Below, in pieces: positions 28,127 through 40,428 of a stretch of 64,000 nt of DNA. Source of the stretch: Amblyornis subalaris (taxonomy: Eukaryota; Chordata; Aves; Passeriformes; Ptilonorhynchidae). Every line of letters begins with the position of its first letter. Positions within the stretch are counted from its first letter, which is position 1. The position numbers and the translations under genes were made by a program. The notes below the pieces were generated by a model. That model was not told the origin of the DNA and ran no database searches. It saw only the letters and a list, made by a program, of their open reading frames with translations. The stretch is taken from positions 310,001 to 374,000 of the forward strand of contig JACAXG010000238.1 of the NCBI GenBank assembly GCA_018881555.1, in the 5' to 3' direction.

Positions 28127-28590
28127 TGAGTCACAAAGTCATTTGGGTTGGAAAAGACCTCCAAGATCATCAAGTCCAACCTGTGTCCGATCCCCACCTT
28201 GTCACCAGCCCAGAGCACTGAGTGCCATGTCCAGGCCTTCCCTGGACACCTCCAGCGATGGGGACTCCATCACCTCCCTGGGCAGCCCCTGACAATGCCT
28301 GACCACCCTTTCCATGAAGAAATTCCATCTGATGTCCAGCCTGAACCTCCTCTCTTCCTGTCCCTTGTTCCCTGGGAGCAGAGCCCGACCCCCGTGGCTG
28401 CCCTCTCCTGTCAGGGAGTTGTGCAGAGCCAGAGGTTCCCCCCTGAGCTTCCTTTTCTCCAGGCTGAGCCCTTTCCCCAGCTCCCTCGGCTGCTCCTGGT
28501 GCTCCAGCCCCCTCACCAGCTCCGTTCCCTTCCCTGGACACGTTCCAGCCCCTCAGTGCCTTCCCTGAACTGAGGGAACGTGGCTGCCGG
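28127..28590 (-). mobile_element. CR1 LINE 3' region
   Basis: Minus-strand CR1. CATTTGGGTTGGAAAAGACC and CAAGATCATCAAGTCCAACC are followed by the CACCTCCAGCGATGGGGACT, GGGAGCAGAGCCCGACC, CTCCTGTCAGGGAGTTGTG and CTCGGCTGCTCCTGGTGCT blocks. The open frames across it are by-products of GC-rich CR1 sequence. Confidence 0.9.
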
Positions 28591-31500
28591 GCCTGACTCA
28601 GGCTGGGAGCTTTCGGTCTTAATCTGTTCATTTCCTGAGTAATAAAGATTCACAGATGCCTCAGATAGTTTAAACCCTGTGCACGAGGGTCCACGTGAGA
28701 GTGCTCGTTGCTGGTGGAGCATCCTGGGAGCATTTACCCTGGAGTGGGCTTTGCTCAGGACAGGCCCCTGGCGTGGCCACTGGGCCCACGCCGCTCGTTT
28801 CAGTCAGTCACAGAACACATCCTGCTCCCAGATAAACAGATGTTACCCTTTCCAGTGCAATTTGGCAGATGTTCTCAATATACCAAAGTTACCACAAAGC
28901 TGAGTGGTAGCCCTTATTTAATTCACTGTAGAACATCTGCCTGGATCCTTCCTGAAGCAGAAAAACACTTAAATCCTTGTACTTTCCCTTCTTTTTCATT
29001 CTGTCTTTTGCAACCAGAATTGAATGAACACTACAACTAATCTCTTTTGGATCGTTGATAAAATAGAACTACTTCTACATCCATTTCACTATATTCAATA
29101 TTATAATTTAAAATAATCATGTATAATTATAAGATATAATGTAAAAATAAATTATTTTGTGATAAGGAAGCATTATAAATTTCATTTACAAAGATTCATG
29201 GCAAAGAAATTATGTAAATTTTCAGTAGTGTCTTTCATTCATTTCCCAGATAAAGTCAGATGCCTTTTTTATGAGGCCAGCCCTAAACTCTAAATGAGCT
29301 TTGATGAGTTACCTACTCATTCATTTGGTTCCAGCAGACAAGCGTGTTTCACTAGCACAAATGATCACACAATCCATTTCAAATTTTTACTTAATTGTCT
29401 TTGCTTTACAGCCTTTCAAAAACAGTCATTTGGGGACAAACTACTTAAAATGACAACAGCAATCCCACTGATTTAAGGAGAACAGAATAAATGGAACACT
29501 AAGGCAGCACTTTTGAAAATCACATGTCCTGCTTTTATGTGTTAGTATTAATATCAGATATTCTTGCACCCAGTGAAGGAGCAGAAATAACATCATGTGG
29601 CATATCCTACTTGTCATTCAGTCACAACACATCACAGGCAAACAAGAAGCTGAAATGCCTTCCTGAAGTGCCTGTATCTCTCCATCCCTAAGTAAGGCCT
29701 CCAAGGTGGATGTCTCTGTCAAATGCCTCATCTTTTGTGAGATGGACATAGGTGTTTCTGAAGGGCAGGCAAAATCCAAGGAGATTGCTTGACTATAGCC
29801 AATGCATAATTAAAAATAAAAAAAAAAAAAATTAAAAAGCAGCAAAATAATTCATCAGCTTTCTGATTAATACCTTTGAAGGAATGGTGTGCTGTTGGAA
29901 AAAACCTACCAGGGAAAGAAAACTTGAAGTCACACTTGATCTGTAACTATATACCCTTGATTATCTGAATTTCTGAAATCTGAAAGATTAATTTTAGTGG
30001 GATAGTCAAAGGTTCAAAAGCACATGCTGCTTGAGGTAACAGCTTTCAAAATTAAAAAAATGCCTATGGCAACAGATTAAGGAAACTTTCAGTGCTACCC
30101 TGGAAAATTCCAAATGCTGATTGTAAAATTATCCACTGCCTTTCAAAGATGATTATGACATACAACTTCAACTTACAACACAATTTTGTTTTCCCACTCC
30201 TGAAAAAGTCCAGAAAAAGTCCTTTTAGACTTTTTCTGCTCTGCACAAGGTTTGCTGGCATCAGTTGCGCAGATTTTCTAACACTGTGTTAGTTGAGTAC
30301 CTCTTTGCTTCCACAAATGCATCCATCACAGGCTTTTATTTGTGTAGAAATATCATAAAGCAGAAGATTTACAATAGTATTTGAAATATTTTTGAGGTAA
30401 ATATTTTGAGTGTTTTGAGATCCAACAATCCCTTGATGAAAAATCTGCAGGACTGCTCCCTGTCAGTATGTGAATCACCAGCTGTAGAGAAGCAGTTGCC
30501 ACCTCAGGAATCTTACAACAGTGAAAGATTTTGTTGTAGAGTGACTTAGTAATAAAGTTATGGGTTTTTGTCTTCTCCTGCATCACTACTAGAAATCTGA
30601 TCCAAATCAGTAATCTACTGAAGTGTGGATAAACCTTCTGTCTTCAGAGGATCCCTCAGAGCTGTTAATTGTAGGTTTACAGAAATGCAATTGGTAAATA
30701 AAATAAATAGGCTACACGTGGATCTTGGTTAACTGCAGTGTTTTAAAAGTATTAATACTGCAGATGAGAAAATATTGGAATCAGTACATCTGATTTACAG
30801 AACAAGATAGGTTTTTAGCCAAGGCTGTGCCATTTTTATTCGGGCAGGATTCATATTTGAACTAGTCAGGGCAAAATCCTATGTACAAGCAGGTGAAGGC
30901 AGACAGAGCTCTTCTTGAAATTCTCAAGATCTGAGGCAGCACCGATGTGGAAATCACAGAGTAATGATAATTGAGTGCCATCCCGAATTAACACACTCCC
31001 TGAGGAAAGACAAACATCATTACCTCAAAACCAGACCAAACGGGTTACCTGGCTTTGAGGTCAGAGTTGTCTTCTGCTTGGCTGGCCTGGGTGATAGCCA
31101 GAGAAGGTCCTGCCTGTCCACACAAGTCCATGTATCGATAAACTTCAGGAACACCCATACTCTAAACCACTGAATGCTATCAAAATTTATTTGAATAGAC
31201 TACAGGACCATTTGGTTCAGTCACAGACATGGAAAACAAAGTACTCCACGCACTACATAGCAAGGCAAACCTATCCATCTGAAACGAACAGAATCTAGGC
31301 CAAAATGAAATACATAGCAAAAACTTGAGCATGTGTATGGGAAAGGGAGGATCCAGTGCAAAACAGGGTAAGTAAAAATGGATGAAAACTCTGAGAAACA
31401 CGGGAAGTGGGAAATGGCTCCTCTTGTTCCATCATGGCATCTCCTGCCACACAAATGTTAAATAGTAAGCAATTTTTTAACTGTTCCAATAGATCTTACA

Positions 31501-33689
31501 GAATAAGGGCTCTGGGTCTTTGTACCCTCTGTACAACAGTGATAAAATACTGGGTACAGTTTGAACCACCTTCTCCTCATGAAGCCTCAGCTCCCCTTTG
31601 ACAAACCTCTCTTTTCAGTGCTTTCCAAACCTCCAAAATTGCTGGTCTGCTCTTATTTACACTGCTCTAAACACAGAACAATTGATCACTTTTGCAAAGG
31701 CATTTTAGATTCTCCTCCTAAGCAAACCCCAGCATATTAAAAAAATCAAGTCTGTGCAGAAGGCAGGTAAAAAAATAATGTCTCTTCAATTTCCCTTCTG
31801 CCTTTAAAATGTGGACTGAATGGCACCCTTTCATTCTTCAGGAACAATTTAGATGATTATATTGATTGAAGATACAGCCAGGAGGGGGTTCAGTACAGCA
31901 CTCTCCACATCCACAGCTGAAGGTGATGCTGTGGAGGAGAGAATAAGGATAGTAATTGCTCCAGAAGCACAAAAGACCATGCTTTTAGCAAAAAAAAACA
32001 AATGTGGGAAGAGGAATGGTAGGAATGGTTAGCAGCTGTAAAAAGGTTTTTGTTGGCAGTGAATAAACTGAAAGATACTTTGTGGAAGAGCTGTCATTTT
32101 TAAATGGAAAGGAGGTCATACAAAGAATAAAATGCCCATGAAAGTGGCATGCCAGTATACACTGTGTGCTTTTTTCAGGGAACTTGTTAACTTGGAAACT
32201 TTTTGACAGTCCTGTAAGGTTTGTTTTCCTGCACAGTTTGGCATAAATTGGAAAGGAATAAAAGACAAGAGGAAAATACATTTCAGTTAGAGGTACAGGA
32301 CCGTGCCTGAGCAGCAGCTCTGCAAAATGGTCCAAAAATTGGTGTTTACATGCATGCAGACACCAGGAAAAGCAGGTTTTGTTACCAGGCATCAATTCTT
32401 CAGAAAGGACTCTCCATGCTGACAAAGAACTGTGCACAGAACTAAAGTTCAGACTGCGCAAGCAAGCCCCTCCAAGTGCTGCTCAGCTCTTCAGAACAAA
32501 ACAACACCATTTTCCCTCTGCTGTGACACAACCAGGTTGTTTAGAGGAAGCTTTTTCATATCTACTTCACAACCCCTCGAAGATATGCTGAAAGAAAAAT
32601 GAGCCTGTGGGCAGGAGAAGCTTGACAGAGAAGTGTCTTGTGAAAATTTCCACTTGTTCAGGGAAAGGAGATGAATAAAACCGCCCTTTTCTTTCTTGGC
32701 CAACGAGAGGACTTTGGTCATACAGATTATTTTGTTTTGAATACAGGTGCTGACAAGGCAGCAAACACATTGGGCTTGCAGCCTGCTCAACATGAAGTTG
32801 TTAATTGTCTGGCCAAAGAAGGCCTGGAGCGCTCAGATCTGGCTTTTCCTCTGTTATGGTGTTGCTTTGAGGAGCATGGTGCAACTAACACCTGCTTTTT
32901 AATAAAGTGAGCAATGCCCTTGAGGCAACGTGTAATTCTGAACTCCTGGCTGAATATTTATGACCACTGAAATTGCTGTTTAATAAAAAAAAAAGCCCTG
33001 CAGGCCAGAATTTCCACATTCCCACATTCTGCCCCTCTCTGAGTGCTTGCTCTTGCTATTTTGTCATCTTAAACATATTTGATTGTATTAAACCTTATCC
33101 AGTTGAGCAAAGCCCTGCAAGTTCTCCTGAAGCAGCTCTGTGGAAAGTAACGGGACGGCAATTTTCCACGCCCAAGACTGACAGGGGTTTTAAAAAGGAC
33201 CTTTCGTTCTGTATGCCTGATACAACCATTTATTCCATCCATAGTGCTTTATATGTAATAATATGCTTGATCTGATACTCGTCTTTCCTGACCTTCAGTT
33301 CCTAGGAACTATTACTGTATAAATGTTCCCTTAGCTTGGTCCCTGAAGTTGCTGCTTTTCAGTGAAGTCATTCACACACTTGTTCTGTGCTTGACAATTT
33401 AATTACCTAATATTTCTAAAAGACGTTTTCAGATGAAAGTCTGTGTTGGAAACGTGAAGTGCTGTTATTACTTTAGTGCCTTCCATGACAGCGAGCTATT
33501 TTTAAAAGGACGCGGTGTCATCCCCGCATTCCAACAGGGAACTGATCAGTCATTTAACTCGTTTTCAAAGGTAACTAATGAGGGGTTACAGCACTGGCTG
33601 CCTGCTCCAAGAAAGGAATCAAAACTAAACATCCTCAGAGGGAAAACCCACTGTAGGGCGGAGGCCTTGGAGCAGAGCAGTGAACGCCA
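28591..33689. other. Intergenic, no gene seen
   Basis: AT-rich unique sequence with A-rich runs near 29100-29160 and 29815-29835. No recognisable gene, RNA or repeat. Confidence 0.6.
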
Positions 33690-33885
33690 TGACCATCGTG
33701 AAGCTGTGTGAGGGCAGGGTCAGGCTGGATATCAGGAAAAGTTTCTTCCCCCAGAGGATGGTCAGGCACTGCACAGGCTCCCCAGGGAGTGGGCACGGCC
33801 CCAGGGCTGCCAGAGCTCCAGGAGTGTTTGGACAATGCTCTCAGGCACAGGGTGGGATTGTTGGGGTGTCTGTGCAGGACCAGTG
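33690..33885 (+). mobile_element. CR1 LINE fragment
   Basis: Plus-strand CR1 piece: AGGGCAGGGTCAGGCTGG, CAGGAAAAGTTTCTTCCCCC, GTCAGGCACTGCACAGGC, CTCCCCAGGGAGTGGGCAC and GTGTTTGGACAATGCTCTCA. The terminal GGTCCCTTCC block is missing. Confidence 0.8.
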
Positions 33886-34304
33886 TCTCGTGGTAAGACT
33901 CACATTCATCCTTCCCTGCAGCTGGGAGGGACAAGACATGGGGGCTCCCACCACACTGCAGGACACAGTGATCTCATCCCTCACCCTCTCCTTCACCTGG
34001 AGGTGGTATTTACAGTCTGCTGTGAGTCTGAGGGGGTGCACAAGTGGGGACGGTATTGCTGCTTCTCTCTTTCTCCTCATTTGCAAGTGTGGGGAGCACA
34101 CCTGGTCAGGGCAGGTCTCGGCTTTGAAACTTCCTGTATGTTTTGCCCACAAGTGCATGCCATGAATTGAAGTGTAATATTTGGGGCCCAACCCTGATCA
34201 TCAGTGTTTACAGTAAGGGCACTGCTTCAGATGGGGCTGGGAAAAAAACACGTGTATGTGTGTGTGTTTGACATAGTGCTGCAGTGCTCTCATCTTGAGG
34301 AAGA

Positions 34305-34390
34305 ATCACAGAATGAGAGTTAGGCTGGAAAAGGCCTCTGAGATCAATGGTCTGACCGGGATCAGATCAACATTTTCTCAGGGAAATCAG
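34305..34390 (-). mobile_element. CR1 LINE 3' terminal fragment
   Basis: A short minus-strand CR1 end: AGAATCACAGAATGAGAG and TTAGGCTGGAAAAGGCCTCT, then GAGATCAATGGTCTGACC. It breaks off within about 85 bases. Confidence 0.7.
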
Positions 34391-34477
34391 TAAGGTACAA
34401 ACACTACAGGGTGCTTCTTTCGGTTTTCTTTTAATTTGTTTTCCCCCTTAGCAAGCCTGGCCCATTCTTTTTGAACA

Positions 34478-34640
34478 CAGAAGCTGTGGCTGCCCCATCC
34501 CTTCAAGTGTCCAAGGCCAGGTTGGACAGGGCTTGGAGCAACCTGGGATAGTAGAAGGTCCTGCCCATGGCAGAGGATTGGAACTGGATGATATTTAAGG
34601 TCCTTCCAACCCAAACCATTCTGTAATTCTTTTATTCCAT
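34478..34640 (+). mobile_element. CR1 LINE 3' end
   Basis: Plus-strand CR1 end: AGAAGCTGTGGCTGCCCCAT, TGTCCAAGGCCAGGTTGG, GCTTGGAGCAACCTGGGA, and TCCTTCCAACCCAAACCATT with a degenerate tail. Between this and the preceding minus-strand fragment lie about 90 bases of unrelated sequence. Confidence 0.88.
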
Positions 34641-37600
34641 GACTTTAAATCACTGCGGTTCTCATAATATTTCACCAGTTTTGAGTGTCTTTCTATTCTA
34701 GTGAACCAGTGATAAACAGATGCTTGTACATCTTTGCATTTCATGGAAATTCACGCTATCAAAATTCTTTCCTTTTTTCTTTTTTTCTTTAATTCTTGTA
34801 GTCTGTCCCTGTACTAATATTAGTTTTACTGAAATGGACATTCTGGATACCCATGACAGTTTCTGTAAGTGTTTTCATTTTTCTTTGGTTTTCACTATAT
34901 TTATTTCTGAGGTGAACCATGTAATGGTTCATTACAATAAGAATTTTAACATCTTTGAGAGGAAGAGATGTCCTGCAGAAGCAGAAGGAATCTGAAGGTG
35001 TTACTGGCAGCCAGGGATAAGCAGCACTGCAGTGTGGCTACCAAAATGATATAATGGAGAAGTTAAAAGGAAGGAAGGTCATTTTCTGCCTGTACTGGCC
35101 ATGAAACTTGAGAGTTTTGGCAAAAGTGAAGTTCCATTTTTAATAAAGGGGTGATGTTTGTCCCTTCTGTAAATACTGCTTTCACCTCCTTTATTCCTTG
35201 CTTGCTGGAGCACACAGAGGACCTTAACTCCTCTGCAGCAAGCATTTCATGGCAAGATATCTTTGATCTGGTTGCTGACCGTCACAGCAGAACAGAAATT
35301 CTGGAATAGCTCTTCAATGAAAAATACATAAAATCAAAGCCACTGTGAATTTTTAATCTGAATTTGTGTTTCCAGTTGTGCTTGTGACCAAGATACAGTG
35401 ATGCCAGCGCCTTTCTCTCTTACAGAGCAGCACATACGTTGAGGCCTGTTTTGGTATTTATGTGAATGAAGTGGCAAATAAAATGTTTTGAAGTGGATAG
35501 CATTGATTAGTTCATAGTCCTGAGGTTTCTGCCACAGGGTAACAACAAGTCCTGTTGCAGTAATATGTCCGTGATGTTTACATTTAGAATTAATGTAAAT
35601 GGACACATGTAGGAGGCTTAAAATATGAGGGAGAAGTAAACTGCATCTCTGCTCCTTGTCCCAAAAGAAAACAGCAGTATGGTCTGTGTGTATAAATGTA
35701 CTGGAAACTTGAAGACAATGGGAAAAACACAGGTTTCAGTTCAAAATGCGATATCTGTGCTGGTTAAATATTTATCATTATTTTACATTAAGAAAGTGTA
35801 TAATTAGCAAAACCAAAGAGCAGGTAGGTATACTGCTCAACACTGAGGTATTTATTTACATTATTAAATAAGTGTATATAGCACACTTCTGACATTATAC
35901 TTAATTCTTGCTAAGAGTATTGACTTTATTTTTTCTAGCACTGCACACTTTAAAAACAGGGAAAATTATAAAAGTAGAAAAGAACAGTAGTGGTGCCATT
36001 TTCTCTAAATGAAGAAGAAAGAGAAGAAAGAAATAGTTCAAGGTCCCACAAGAAGTAAGTAAATGTTGCTGTGAGTGAGACATGGTATGCCAGGACACCC
36101 TAGACCTTTCTAGAGAAGAAATATCATTATTTCTTTATTAAGCTGAGGAATAACCTAACGGGTCAAATTCAGAAATGAAGTACTTTCATGTGAGGTGGGT
36201 CACTGACAAAAGTGTAAACATATACAAAAAATTGGCTTGTTTGTACTAAATTTTCCTTAGTGGCAAAAGAAGGAGAGGTTGGTTGGTTGTTTTGTGCAGA
36301 CTTTTAAGTAGGAAATAAACTATAAATGAAAAAGTCTGTGGGGAAATGATACATATTGGGGTGAAGAGGCCAAGCTGCTGCTTAGATATTTCTCATTTCT
36401 AAAAAGAACTTGGCTATTTTAATGAGAACAAATTTTTGAGAAAACATATAATTAAAAAGCTGAACTAAAGGTCCAAAGTGAGGATGAGAACATGCAGTAA
36501 TATATATCAACAGTGTATCTGTCATGTAAAAAAAAGTTTTGTTTTGTCTCTTACATATAACTATATTTTGAGCTGGGCTGATTGATTTTTTAAAAATTAA
36601 TATCTTAGCCTTGCAGAAAGATGTGCTCATTAGCACCCAGGCTGTGTTGGAAACTTTTTTTGGTGTAGCAACAGAAATTCGTGCTCCTTTTGATTTCTGG
36701 GTCATTATGACTCCAATGCAGACAAGGAACCTATTTTAGTGTTTCTCGTGGTGTATTTCTCTTCACTTGATCAACAAGTATAAACCACTGAGGTAATGTG
36801 TGATTTCTGTGTTTGCTTGTTTGCTATTTCCAATCATTATTTTTTTTTTCTCCCAGTTCGTCCTTTTCCCTGTCCCTGTGAAGCACTTCGTGTATTAAAG
36901 GGATTTGCAGGAACAGCCACATGAACAGCGATCCTGTGACCTGCAGGTGACTTGTGACAGAGAAAGGACAAGATTAGCAACACCTCACCTGCCTTTGCTA
37001 AGTTGTCTCATATGCTCGATAATTACCAGACCTTCTGGGGGTCATGACGTCTTTTTTCATTTCTTTCTTTGCCAGCTGAAAGAGCGTAAATATTCTTAGC
37101 AGGAGATAGAATAATTATGGAAATAAGAACTGTGTAAGAACTATTCCTTTCTGCCATATAACATGTGAGGGGGGGCTCTAAAATTCTGCTCTTGGCTCAT
37201 TAATGTTTTCAAAGAGGTTTTTGACTGAGCTGGACCACCAGGTTCTAGGGCTGGTGTATTGGAGAAAAGGAGAAGACCCAGGGTGTCCTGAAGGTTGGGA
37301 AGGGTGGCTCACCTGGCAGGGCTCTGATCCTGGGAGGTGGGGAGCAGGAGCGGGAGCAGGGCTCGGCAAGGCGAGGAGCGGTGGTGGGAGGAGAGGAGAA
37401 GGGTGGAGCTCTGGTGAGAGCTGCAGCTCTCGGCTGCGTGCACTAAACCCTCCTGCAACATTTGAAAGGGATGAGCTGTTCCGTCTCCGCAAGTGGATTC
37501 CTCATTTTCTGTGGTAGTTGACATTTTGTGGTACAAAACCAGGGCTGTATTTTAAGCTGTGCCTCCGCTCTTTGTGCTCACACAAACACGCCAAAAATGT

Positions 37601-37761
37601 GAACAGACATTTGTAATACTAAGCTTAAGAGCATGAACAACCTCACTTCCTCTTTAGATTGTGGATTAAATAAGAGCAAAAGTTTAAAACGTCACATGAA
37701 CATGAACTTTAAAAGAAAGCAATAGCTGATTTTTAAAATTTTTTTTTCCTCGCCCTTCCAG
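34641..37761. other. Region upstream of the eEF2-like pseudogene
   Basis: Mostly AT-rich unique sequence. A G/A-rich, GC-rich patch at about 37255-37450 contrasts with its surroundings and sits 300-500 bases upstream of the first recognisable eEF2-like exon. It could be the remains of that gene's promoter and non-coding or ATG-only first exon, which I could not identify. That role is inferred from position only. Confidence 0.35.
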
Positions 37762-37904
37762 GTGAATTTCACAGTGGAACAGATCAAATCAACCTTGTCA
37801 GACTCCTCGGTGTGCAGAGCATCATTGCTTCAGCCAGAGCTTGAGAAACCTGATTCAGACACACAGAAAGAGGAGCAGAAAAGATGTATCATAATCCAGC
37901 CTAT
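37762..37904 (+). pseudogene. eEF2-like exon remnant 1 (N-terminus)
   Basis: Reads VNFTVEQI and then jumps directly to KSTLSDSSVC, later QKEEQKRCIIIQ. In eEF2 some 22 residues lie between these, ending in the AHVDHG part of the P loop, so the G1 nucleotide-binding loop is deleted in frame. The exon begins with the Val after the initiator Met at a good AG acceptor, which agrees with eEF2 genes, whose first exon carries only the ATG. It ends AT before a GTAAGA donor. No stop lies inside this exon. Confidence 0.9.
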
Positions 37905-38550
37905 GTAAGATTCTCTTTTCTTTTATTTCTTTCTTTTTCTTTAAAATCTGAAGACAGAAAAAGGCTCTGCTCAAAACCTTACCTCTTGCCAGATCTTTTT
38001 TAAGTTGACATGTGACTCAAGCTGTGCACTACAGAGCAGCATCTCACAGCCCTCAGAGTGCAATCTGGGAAATATTTGGGGAGGAGCTTTTAGGTGGTAC
38101 CTACCGACCATTCTTACCTGTTCCTCAGTAAGGAAGAAGGTGCTTTTGGAAAACTTCTTAATAGTATCCTTCATTTTTAGTGAATTTCTTACTGTGGAGG
38201 GCTCTGTCGTTATTACCCCTATCTTTGATGTCTGCAACTGCAAAGTTGATAAGTTTTAAAGTGATTTGGAGCATTAGTCTACAAGGGTCTTACAGTGATG
38301 TTAGTGAGTACTATCTTAGGCTGTGGATATCGAATAAAAATAAAAATTAATTACACCAAAAGCAGAATTTTAGATCTTAATGACTTTAGAAATTGAAATA
38401 ATGAAGTCTTCTTGTGGCTTTTCCTTCAAGTTTATTAAGAAGTGTTGGCACTGTAATAGCATTGGCACAATAATTGCCTGACCAATGCAATGTTTAAAAC
38501 TGGCAAATAATGAAACATTAGTAAATTATTATTATTTTCTTCTCTTACAG
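37905..38550 (+). other. Intron remnant 1 of eEF2-like pseudogene
   Basis: Lies between a GTAAGA donor and a TCTTCTCTTACAG acceptor. Unique AT-rich sequence; no repeat was recognised. Confidence 0.7.
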
Positions 38551-38727
38551 GGAAATTTCTATCTATGATACTCTCAGACAGCGATTTGGCCTTCATCAGA
38601 CAGTGCAGGGGGATGGTTTGGGTTTTCTTATTAACTTAATTGACTCCCCTGGAAACATCAATTTCTTCTCCGAAGTCACAGCAGCCCTCCTGTCGCTGAT
38701 GGTGCCCCTGTTGTGACTCTGTCTCAG
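38551..38727 (+). pseudogene. eEF2-like exon remnant 2 (G3 region)
   Basis: After an AG acceptor the frame reads a poorly conserved start and then [19 protein letters not shown] and TAAL, matching the eEF2 G3 segment [19 protein letters not shown]. The catalytic switch-II histidine after DSPG is Asn. After TAAL the frame shifts (the matching ADGAP-VV continues in another frame, and a TGA appears in the original one). About four bases are then missing before GAC TCT GTC TCA G, which restores the DCVSG-like end at a GTAAGC donor. Confidence 0.92.
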
Positions 38728-39139
38728 GTAAGCATCCTCTTCAATTAGGAAAAACCCAGTGTATTTTACTTTCTTCTTCTTAAAGAAAAAAAAAATCACA
38801 AGTGATTGAAGAAGCTTGTTTCTCTGGCAGTTTAACTTGTAATGACATGAATTTTTATATGCCTTTTTAGCCCATGGTCTTTCCTGTATCTTAGAGGATT
38901 ATACCAGTCCATATCCATCCTGGGGGTTGAATGTAGAGTAACTGAGGAAATGAAATCAATCTTTCAGGAAAATCCTGGAGAGTGGAGCTGCCTGTCTCTC
39001 TTCTCCTTCCGTTAGAAAAGTGCATGCAACTGAAAATTACGGTTTTGGTACCAGTTTGAATTTCCCAGTCACCAATCTACCAGGTAGAGATCTTGCCCAG
39101 ATGTAATACCAGTTTTAATTGTGCTTATATTTTATTGAG
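38728..39139 (+). other. Intron remnant 2 of eEF2-like pseudogene
   Basis: Starts GTAAGC and ends TTATTGAG, a weak acceptor. No repeat or other feature was recognised. Confidence 0.7.
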
Positions 39140-39342
39140 GGGTTTGTCTACAGACAGAGGCTGTTCTGTGACAGGCTATTGCAGAGCATATCAAACCAGC
39201 ACTGGTGATGAACTAAATGGATCATTCTTTGCTGGGATTGCAGCTGGAGCTGGAGGAACTTTACCAGAGTATTGTGGAAAATGTCACTGTCATCATTCCC
39301 ATGTATGGAGAAGGTGAAACTGAACCAGTGGGTAATATTATG
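39140..39342 (+). pseudogene. eEF2-like exon remnant 3 (G4 region, two stops)
   Basis: Reads VCLQTEAVL, stop, QAIAEHIKPALVMN, stop, [17 protein letters not shown], then [18 protein letters not shown] and EPVGNIM. It matches eEF2 [20 protein letters not shown] and following. The TGA at 39169-39171 replaces an Arg codon. The TAA at 39214-39216 replaces the Lys of the G4 motif NKMD. Three residues after YQ are lost. The exon keeps an AG acceptor and the donor ATG/GTAAAG, in the expected phase. Confidence 0.95.
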
Positions 39343-40260
39343 GTAAAGAAAACATTAACACTTTTGCTGTGGTTGAAATCCTATTTTGGAGAGTACCAGC
39401 CTTGATATGAAAGAATTGCATATATTTATTTACATTATTGTATACAATTGTATATATTTATGGCAGTTCACATCTCTGGCCAACCTGAAGGAGCCATTCT
39501 TCAGTCCTCTTCCCCTCTTTGTTCCACACTCTTTCTTTTGGGGATGTTATTTCAGGCCAACCAACTGGGGAGTGAAGGCAACTGCAAGGCACAGGAGGAT
39601 TCACAAAGCAAATCATCCTCTAGTGACAAAATGTGTAACCTCAAGCCAATTTCTCACTGTCATTCAAACCCCAAATGTCAGACATTTGCCTGGGGCAAAC
39701 TGCTGAAGGGAAGCTGTGGGTCTTTATAGCCAGAAGACTGCCTTTCTGTGCCTCACTTTGCTGCTTGTGTCACTTACACAACAAGAAGCATGGCCTTTCT
39801 GCTGTTCCTGACTGAAAAGACATTTAATTTGCTCTTTTCTGATCTGAAGGTGTAAGTCTCTGTTCTTCTATCAGTACTTACATCGTAATGTGCTGGGTAT
39901 CTCTGGAAGTATAGTTTGGTAGAAAGACAAACAGTATTTCCTGTATCGCAGCTGAGAATTGTAAAATAAAAAAGCAAAGCCAGCTGGAAGTTTTCTCTGG
40001 TGGTCCAGCTGTTAAGGTAAGGAATTGTCAGAACTGGGCTGGTTCAGATACTATTTTTTTCAGCAAAGAGGTACAAGACAGACTTTCTAACCAGTTTTTA
40101 GACCTGTTTCCCTTTGTTCAAACAGTTCTGATTCTTAGATTCCATGAATGCCAGCCACTCTTAAGTCAGGCCAGTTTCACCTGTGTGGCAGGAACGAGCC
40201 ACCTCTATTTTAATGGCCAGAGAAAGTTCACCAGCAATTCAGTTAACATTCTTCACGAAG
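39343..40260 (+). other. Intron remnant 3 of eEF2-like pseudogene
   Basis: Unique sequence from the GTAAAG donor to the eroded exon 4. A few open frames without meaning; no repeat was recognised. Confidence 0.6.
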
Positions 40261-40428
40261 TGATCATCCTCCAAATCCTACTTGGAGCTTTACAAATGTA
40301 TTACCGAAGTTTTAATTTAGCCTTTGTTATAAATATTCCCACTGTGTGGAATGAAATCCTTGTTTCAAAGCTGCGGCTGAGCATTGAAAGAAAGTGGAAG
40401 AGATGGTGGGAAGCCTCCGGAGGGAAAG
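40261..40428 (+). pseudogene. eEF2-like exon remnant 4 (strongly eroded)
   Basis: Recognisable pieces are WSFT (eEF2 WAFT), an MY...F stretch with a one-base insertion after an internal deletion, and KKVEEMVGSLRRER, aligned without gaps to eEF2 KKVEDMMKKLWGDR. The intervening DNA AAGCTGCGGCTGAGC still resembles the QLGPAE codons. The final AG that should start the split Arg codon is followed by GG, not GT, so the donor is lost. The left boundary is approximate. Confidence 0.75.

Noticed and set aside
28148..28631. Proline-rich open frames of 140-150 codons
   Set aside because: They lie wholly in a CR1 3' region whose GC-rich, stop-poor sequence gives such frames on both strands.
33680..34191. 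161-codon plus-strand frame
   Set aside because: Begins inside a CR1 fragment and runs out into unique DNA; no domain recognised.
40165..40260. Possible extra eEF2-like similarity (TTCACC...CAATTC) just upstream of exon remnant 4
   Set aside because: Resembles FT--QF codons only loosely; a better collinear match (WSFT) follows at 40283, so I did not extend the exon.
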